Under the pieces are notes generated by a model that saw only the letters and a program-made list of their open reading frames with translations, ran no database searches and was not told where the DNA came from. Both the position numbers and the translations under genes were made by a program. From positions 2,025,260 through 2,089,259 of the forward strand of contig BCHH01000010.1 in the NCBI GenBank assembly GCA_001599595.1: a stretch of 64,000 nt of DNA, in the 5' to 3' direction. Origin of the DNA: Beverwykella pulmonaria (taxonomy: Eukaryota; Ascomycota; Dothideomycetes; Pleosporales; Melanommataceae). Every line of letters starts with the position of its first letter. Position 1 is the stretch's first letter. Shown here in pieces: positions 58,973 to 64,000 of the stretch.

Positions 58973-59143
58973 ACAGGGTGTATAGGTACGGTGTGGAGTT
59001 GTGAGCCCCGGGAGCTGCCGGGAGCTGCCGGGGGTGGTTTGTCAACGACATTGTGATCTATGGACGATATTCACTGTATCCCCGTCTCTGTGAATACTGT
59101 ATCAGTTCCCTTCGGCTTTCTTGTTATATCTTTCACAGCGTAT

Positions 59144-59417
59144 TGTCACGGTAACCGTTGTTCCCGTCACACACACGCACGTTGCGTGGGTTCCCTGAGC
59201 CCTTACCATGCCCCTGAGTTTTGACCATGACCTCGAAGCTTCAGCCATGTCCCCGAGCTTCAGCCATGTTCCTGCAATATATAACCGAGCACCTTTTCCT
59301 TCCTCACTTCTCTAGTTTTCCTCTTGACCATCACGACAATTGTACGTAGTCTATCAATCTAGAGAGTCTGATGCTCGTTCATCTTGTGTTCCTCTATGAT
59401 ACATCTTCATCGTGACA
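59144..59417 (+). mobile_element. Solo LTR, 274 bp, directly upstream of the BTB relic
   Basis: TGTCACG...CGTGACA ends, flanked by CGTAT at 59139-59143 and 59418-59422. Carries a TATATAA box near 59278 and a repeated CTTCAGCCATGT(C/T)CC unit. Ends 13 bp before the ATG of the BTB relic, in the orientation expected of a promoter. Confidence 0.9.
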
Positions 59418-59430
59418 CGTATGTAGAACT

Positions 59431-60341
59431 ATGAATAGAGGGTCCGAATTTTCATTTGAGGAGGGAAAACCCATCGTGGTGCATGAAGCTGCGATTGCTG
59501 CTACCAGTCAGCAACTGGATACACTTATTCATGGTGGAATGGAGGAATCTGAAACACGATGTACGAAGATCGAAGATGTTAAGGTCGAAGATTTCATCCG
59601 GCTCTGCAAATACGCTTACCGTGGGGATTATACGTTACCTCCGTGGGAAAAATTCCCGCCTGAACAGAGCTCTACATCCGGAGAGAACTAGCAGAACAGA
59701 CGTTGATGATTGGGAGCGTTTAACTCCAGTGTCGAAGAAGAAGAAGGCTAAGAAGGGGCGAACTGCACCGGAGCCTCCCATGGAAATATATTTCCCCCCA
59801 AGAGAGTCTGGTATGCGTTGAACCTGGGATTGAGCTAGCTCCTGAGCCTCAATATGACGTAAGGCCCATCTCAAGGGCCCTATTCCGGACTCAATTTAGC
59901 AGCCGAAACTACCTAATTGATAGCCAGCCCAAAGCTCTGATCTTGCAGCAATTCAAACCTAAACCTAACAGCGCCGTGGACCAAAATTTTACGCCGGTCC
60001 TCCTCGCTCATGCACGGCTCTACTGTTTTGCGCATATACATCTAATAGCACCACTCAAAGCGCTAATCCTCGACAAGCTGCACAAGACACTCTTGAACTT
60101 CAAGTTGTACGCAAATTGCGTTAGAGACATCATCGAGCTTGCGAAATATGCGTGCTCAAACCCAGATCTACCTGATAGAAGCAATGACGGAACCCCGGAC
60201 GGCCTGAGGAAACTAGTGGTTGAGTATATTGTATGCGAGATTGACACAATCAGAAAGTATGATGAATTTGTCAAGTATACAGAAGAGGGCGGTAAATTTG
60301 TGCGGGATTTCTGGAGAATGGCAATGGATTATATGGTGTAA
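59431..60341 (+). pseudogene. BTB/POZ domain protein, frameshifted
   Basis: The BTB fold is visible in three different frames: PIVVHEAAIAATSQQLDTLI and VEDFIRLCKYAYRGDYTLP (59431-59690), then a Lys-rich linker (VSKKKKAKKGRTAPEPP, 59690-59821). The third part is the C-terminal region FTPVLLAHARLYCFAHIHL, LKALILDKLHKTLLNFKLY and GGKFVRDFWRMAMDYMV (59830-60341). The stops at the junctions have no good splice sites, although a 28-nt GTATGC...CTAG segment exists. The last codons run into the LTR starting at 60337, which provides the stop. BTB proteins of this fungal family are usually uninterrupted, so I call it a pseudogene. Confidence 0.75.
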
Positions 60342-60414
60342 GCCCAGGATACTATACCGTCACGTGGATATGCTACTAACTAATCAGTCCATCATATATA
60401 TATCAGCTGTACAT
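60337..60414 (+). mobile_element. Truncated LTR of the CACGTG family
   Basis: TGTAAGCCCAGG, GTCACGTGGATATG, ACTAACTAATCAGTCC, TATATATA, CAGCTGTACAT, then similarity to the 42510 copy stops. No 3' terminus or target duplication. It overlaps the end of the BTB relic. Confidence 0.8.
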
Positions 60415-60552
60415 TGGGACAAGTCTAAACCGTTATATTTGCAAATCCTAATTTTTACCCTTGAAGACGTTTCTGATATGGAGTAACTTCAAAACAAAAA
60501 GAAATAACGTATCTGTTGGAGATTGTGGTCACGTTTATATGGACGAGATAAT

Positions 60553-60857
60553 TGTCAGATGTAAGGGCTATATGGGGGTTTAGGAAATAGTATTTCCATA
60601 ACCCCCAAGTAGACAAAGCGTCAGATGGACGGGTATTAGTCGTGGTATTGGACGCAATGTGCTTAAACGGGCCTGCAACGGATCAACGAAATAGGACTAA
60701 GCGCATGGGGTTAAGCGAGAAATAAAACCCAGCCAAGAACACGATGGCTGGGAAGAGACACAACGATCGATCAATCAATTCATCAATATTCATCATTCTT
60801 TGATCTCACAACGTGACCATATTATTCTTGTAGCCGAAATAGTGCTTCAATCTGACA
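60553..60857 (+). mobile_element. Solo LTR, 305-bp family, copy 2
   Basis: TGTCAGAT...ATCTGACA, flanked by ATAAT at 60548-60552 and 60858-60862. Inverted relative to the copy at 14818-15122, with which it is nearly identical over most of its length. Confidence 0.92.
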
Positions 60858-60998
60858 ATAATAATAAGGGGCAGAGTTGATTCAGAAGCTATGGAGATCA
60901 ACGGGCATATATATCCAGCCATGACTAATGAGGACGTGTGACTAAGCGTACGGTACACGTGATATACACGTGATATACCATGATAGTTATGGGTTATA

Positions 60999-61432
60999 AC
61001 GTACTCGATGGGCGAGTGGCCCAGGCGAGCGAGCGGCCCAGTCCGTGCCCCACCAAAAAATCAATAATCGAACATTGAATAACTCTACAACTACTGAATG
61101 GAACTCTATAAAAATTTAACATACTATTCTCGTATATATAAAATCTACTCTTACAGAACCTTTAACTAGTAAGTTCAATAGTTAGTAAGTTAAGGCTTAA
61201 ACAAGCTTGAGCAAGGGTTTTTTGGCCCCCAAATTTTATATCTTTTTAACTACCATAAATACTAGCTCAAGGTACTGTAGGAATAGATTTTATATATACG
61301 AGAATAGTACATTAATGTTATATAGAATTCTATTTGGTAGTTGTAGAGTTATTTAAGGTTGGATTATTGATTTTTTGGTGGGGCACGGACTGGGCCGCTC
61401 GCTCGTCTGGGCCACTCGCCCATCGAGTACGT
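60999..61432. mobile_element. 434-bp MITE with about 155-bp terminal inverted repeats
   Basis: TA duplications at 60997-60998 and 61433-61434 flank long inverted arms starting ACGTACTCGATGGGCGAG. The arms hold GGCCCAG, CGAGCGAGC and GTGCCCCACCAAAAAATC. The central 120 bp is unique and AT-rich, without coding capacity. The ends resemble the pogo-like transposon end at 22366, suggesting mobilisation by a pogo/Fot1 transposase. Confidence 0.9.
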
Positions 61433-61528
61433 TATTCATAAATCGAAGTTGTTCTTGGCGCGCATCGCGTAATTCCCGCACACACCTGTTTTCCCCGCCA
61501 AAACAACAGCTTTTGCGAATTTACATAT

Positions 61529-61976
61529 TGCGCCGTAGCAAAGTGCTACTTTGCGCGAATATACCACTGGCATGGGTTAAAGGCTGGGATGCAAGGTGCA
61601 GGGAAAAGGTTTTGGTTTCTTTGTCAGCTGCTTGCTTCGTCATCACTCAACGCGGTATATATATGGGGACCTGAACACGACACCCACACATCAGATGGCA
61701 CAACGATCGCATGGGAACACGAACACCATCATCACAATCACACACGAACCGGACCCCAACGAGATCACGAATGCTTCATCTGTTTTTCATCACACCTTCA
61801 TCTTTTATTTGGTTTGGTAGCTAGATACAACGAAATTGCAAACAGTCTACTGCCAAACCTCCAACTTAATTCTTCTCCCTCCTTTAGTGCATCGCTGCTT
61901 CGGACATCGCATGGCTGCGAGTCGCCCTCCTACCCCTGTGTGATATTTCCATTTCACACACCTTTCCTCGACCACA
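61529..61976 (+). mobile_element. Solo LTR, 444-448 bp family, copy 2
   Basis: TGCGCCGTAG...CGACCACA, flanked by ATAT at 61525-61528 and 61977-61980. Same orientation and ends as the nested copy at 13572-14015. Confidence 0.88.
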
Positions 61977-62919
61977 ATATAACGCGTCAAAATTCAACAG
62001 CGGGGCTTCATATTCTACTAAAACAAGGTGAGGCTGTACAGCTCTATACCTGCAGGGTGCCTATACTGACGATTTTGTTGTGTTGTAGGTAACCATGAAT
62101 CGAGCCCATGGTATTGCCGCCCACTAGCCAGGCCGTCAGCCTACACAACGTCTTCAATGCCCTGTATATACGAGTTGTGGCCTCGCTACGTGTACGCGCC
62201 TTCATACCTATTGATTCCTGCAGCTCGGTTGGACCCATAAGACTATCTCTAAACACGTTGCTGTTTTAGAGACTGCAGTGGCAAACGTGGCCAAGAACCT
62301 TAGGAAGTATGGTTGTGTAAAGAAGCCTCTACATGCTTCTTTTCGCAGAATAGTCGAAATCAAGAAACAAGCACGATGGTGGCTCAGTCCGGATGCCCGA
62401 AAACAGCAGCTCTTGTAAATGCGTTGTAATAGTGCACTCTGACTCCACCAAGACGACAAGCCTTTCTCTGTTTTCGCGGACATTTTTCATTTCTTTTATC
62501 ATCTTATGGATTGACTTGAATGTTTTGAGGAGAAGTTCCACCATGGAGGCGGTAACGAAGGCGACACCGACTGTAAGGTGATAGAAGAGGTTCAAATGAT
62601 AAGCATTATATTCCTATCTAGCGACAGAAGAAAGCATGAAGAAGAACAAAGAGGCAGAGACCGGTGGAGTTTATAAGGTCCTGCTAAGGCTTCGTACAAA
62701 GGATCCGAGGCGAGCCAAAGGATCCACATAACCAGGGCCCAGTCCTTTACATAAGCTTCCTCCCTCTCTGTATTCGTACCATTGCAAGATTTGTAGTGAG
62801 CGCCCGAGCTCACAAACTGCAGGTAAACTCCACAACTTTGTTAACGCCGTCCTACCCTTACACAAGCAACGTGAAGCTTTTACAACCTTATAAGCCTCTC
62901 TAAGCAATGATGACCTATT
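61977..62919. other. Non-coding or decayed gene region
   Basis: About 940 bp. On the minus strand about 62590-62080 carries discontinuous coding-like pieces (SMVELLLKTFKSIHKMIKEM, then RLLYTTILPKVLGHV). These could be a decayed NLR/STAND-type N-terminal region, but I cannot confirm it. Confidence 0.35.
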
Positions 62920-63720
62920 ATGGAACTTTCGCACGCTCAAATTAATACAGGACGGCGCTGGCACTCAGCTTACTTCATGCTACTCCGCTGCCTCAAGCTT
63001 AAAACACCTATCAACCGCTTTATCCGCAGGTTGCGAGGCATTGATGATGATGAGGACGTCAAAATCCTAGGTAATACTGCCCTCTCTGATACAGTAACTA
63101 ATGAGGAGTGGGATGAGGTTGAGCACCCCACCAAGTTTCTTGAGATTTTCTATTAGATGACGAAAAGGATGGAAGGCAACACCGCGTACGGCTCGCTCTG
63201 GATGACGATTATTAATCTCTAAGTATTATACGCTAAGCTGCTAATAGTATGCGACAAGTATAAGTTTGAGCAAGATTGCCTCCTAAAGAGGATTAAGAAG
63301 CTCATTACCTATTAGGAAGTAGTAAAGTAATCTATTCACATTGTTTACTAACAAGCTGACGTCACTTTAGATTATTATTAACCTACCTACCTCATCCTAC
63401 GCCGTCGCAACAATCCTTAACCCAAAGCTCTAATTACTGTAGTTTAAAGACAAATAGAGGAGGCAGAGGTCTTCTAGCGCTATGTTGAGTTGGAAGCTTC
63501 AGAGCTTGAAGCTAAGCTTAATAAAGAGCCTGAGTCGCCATCGCGTTGCAAAACACTAGGTGGCGAATATTATGATAGACGCTACAAGGAAGCTCTTGAG
63601 GTTGATACTAGCTTAATAACTTGTGATCACTCTTCTTACAAGAAAGCTTGCCTTACAACAGAGTTACAAAAGTACTACAACAGCTATAAGGAGGATAAAG
63701 GCCTCTCCTAACAGTGTCAT
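62920..63720 (+). pseudogene. hAT transposase relic (C-terminal half)
   Basis: RRWHSAYFMLLRCLKLKTPI (the hAT RW-(N/H)S-TY-ML-RALKLR block), then EWDEVEHPTKFLEIFY and, after stops, AYGSLWMTIINL. Further on comes a dimerisation-domain-like ATILNPKL block, and finally KTLGGEYYDRRYKEALEVDT. TAG/TAA codons fall where Trp/Gln are expected, consistent with RIP. Non-functional. Confidence 0.65.
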
Positions 63721-63876
63721 GCTCTGAGACATGTTAGCCTAGTAGTTGTAAGGGGCCAGGTGCTCGAGGAGCCAATGTAGTGCCAAAAGAATACTTATGA
63801 ATTCGATGCAGAGTCTCGGAGGTTTGGAACCTCAGCTATATACATGGAATGTGCTTAGTCACCCCGATCAGATGTT

Positions 63877-64000
63877 CCGAGGTCTGTGGCCTCCCGAGGT
63901 CTGTGGCCTCCCGAGGTATGTGGCCACCCAAGGTCTGTTGCCTCCCGAGGTATGTGGCCACCCAAGGTCTGTTGCCTCCCGAGGTATGTGGCCACCCAAG
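63877..64000. repeat. 17-bp minisatellite running off the window end
   Basis: More than seven units of CCGAGGT(C/A)TGTGGCC(T/A)C and its variant CCAAGGTCTGTTGCCTC. From the third unit two variants alternate, making a 34-bp higher-order repeat. It continues past the window edge, so total length is unknown. Confidence 0.93.

Overview
The window is nuclear DNA of a filamentous ascomycete (Pezizomycotina). The genes carry short GT-AG introns (about 40-90 nt, often with CTGAC/CTAAC-type branch sites). The families are typical of these fungi: highly reducing polyketide synthase, FSH1 hydrolase, AA9 lytic polysaccharide monooxygenase, phenol monooxygenase, DUF4360 secreted proteins and a full-length ABCB transporter. 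Transposon relics are riddled with stop codons at Trp/Gln positions, which is what RIP-type C-to-T mutation produces. The genus cannot be fixed from the sequence.

Layout. 1-8.2 kb is gene-dense: a phenol 2-monooxygenase-like gene (minus, cut by the window start), a divergent amidase, a NodB-type polysaccharide deacetylase and a salicylate-hydroxylase-like FAD monooxygenase, together resembling a small catabolic neighbourhood. At 8.8-9.8 kb lies an AA9 LPMO (minus). 10-17.8 kb is a transposon graveyard of solo LTRs (one nested in another, one inside a Fot1/pogo transposase relic) and a Tc1-like relic. 17.9-30.3 kb carries scattered genes: DUF4360 protein, CotH kinase-like protein, secreted alpha/beta-hydrolase peptidase and a second DUF4360 protein, separated by repeats. 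30.3-36.1 kb holds a fungal multi-spanning membrane protein locus whose N-terminal and C-terminal parts sit in the wrong order, plus a 614-residue coiled-coil protein. 36.1-43.8 kb is repeat-rich with one secreted carboxylesterase.

The most interesting block is 43.8-59.0 kb: ABCB-type exporter (minus), FSH1/LovG-like serine hydrolase (minus) and a 2,348-residue highly reducing PKS (plus). It forms a compact three-gene biosynthetic cluster. The PKS has KS-AT-DH-psiKR-ER-KR-ACP, no methyltransferase domain and no release domain. The neighbouring hydrolase is the obvious candidate to release the chain and the ABC protein to export it. The DH active site is altered (Asp to Glu, and the HxxxGxxxxP glycine replaced by Ser), and the PKS has an unusual Asn-Gly-rich N-terminal extension. 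Mobile-element remnants lie beyond each end of the block (42.5 kb and 59.1 kb).

59.1-64 kb is again repeat territory: LTRs, a broken BTB/POZ gene, a 434-bp MITE, a hAT relic and a 17-bp minisatellite. Across the window, at least ten LTR-like insertions show TG...CA ends and flanking 4-5 bp target-site duplications readable by eye. They fall into at least eight families, one of them with a unit only 63 bp long.
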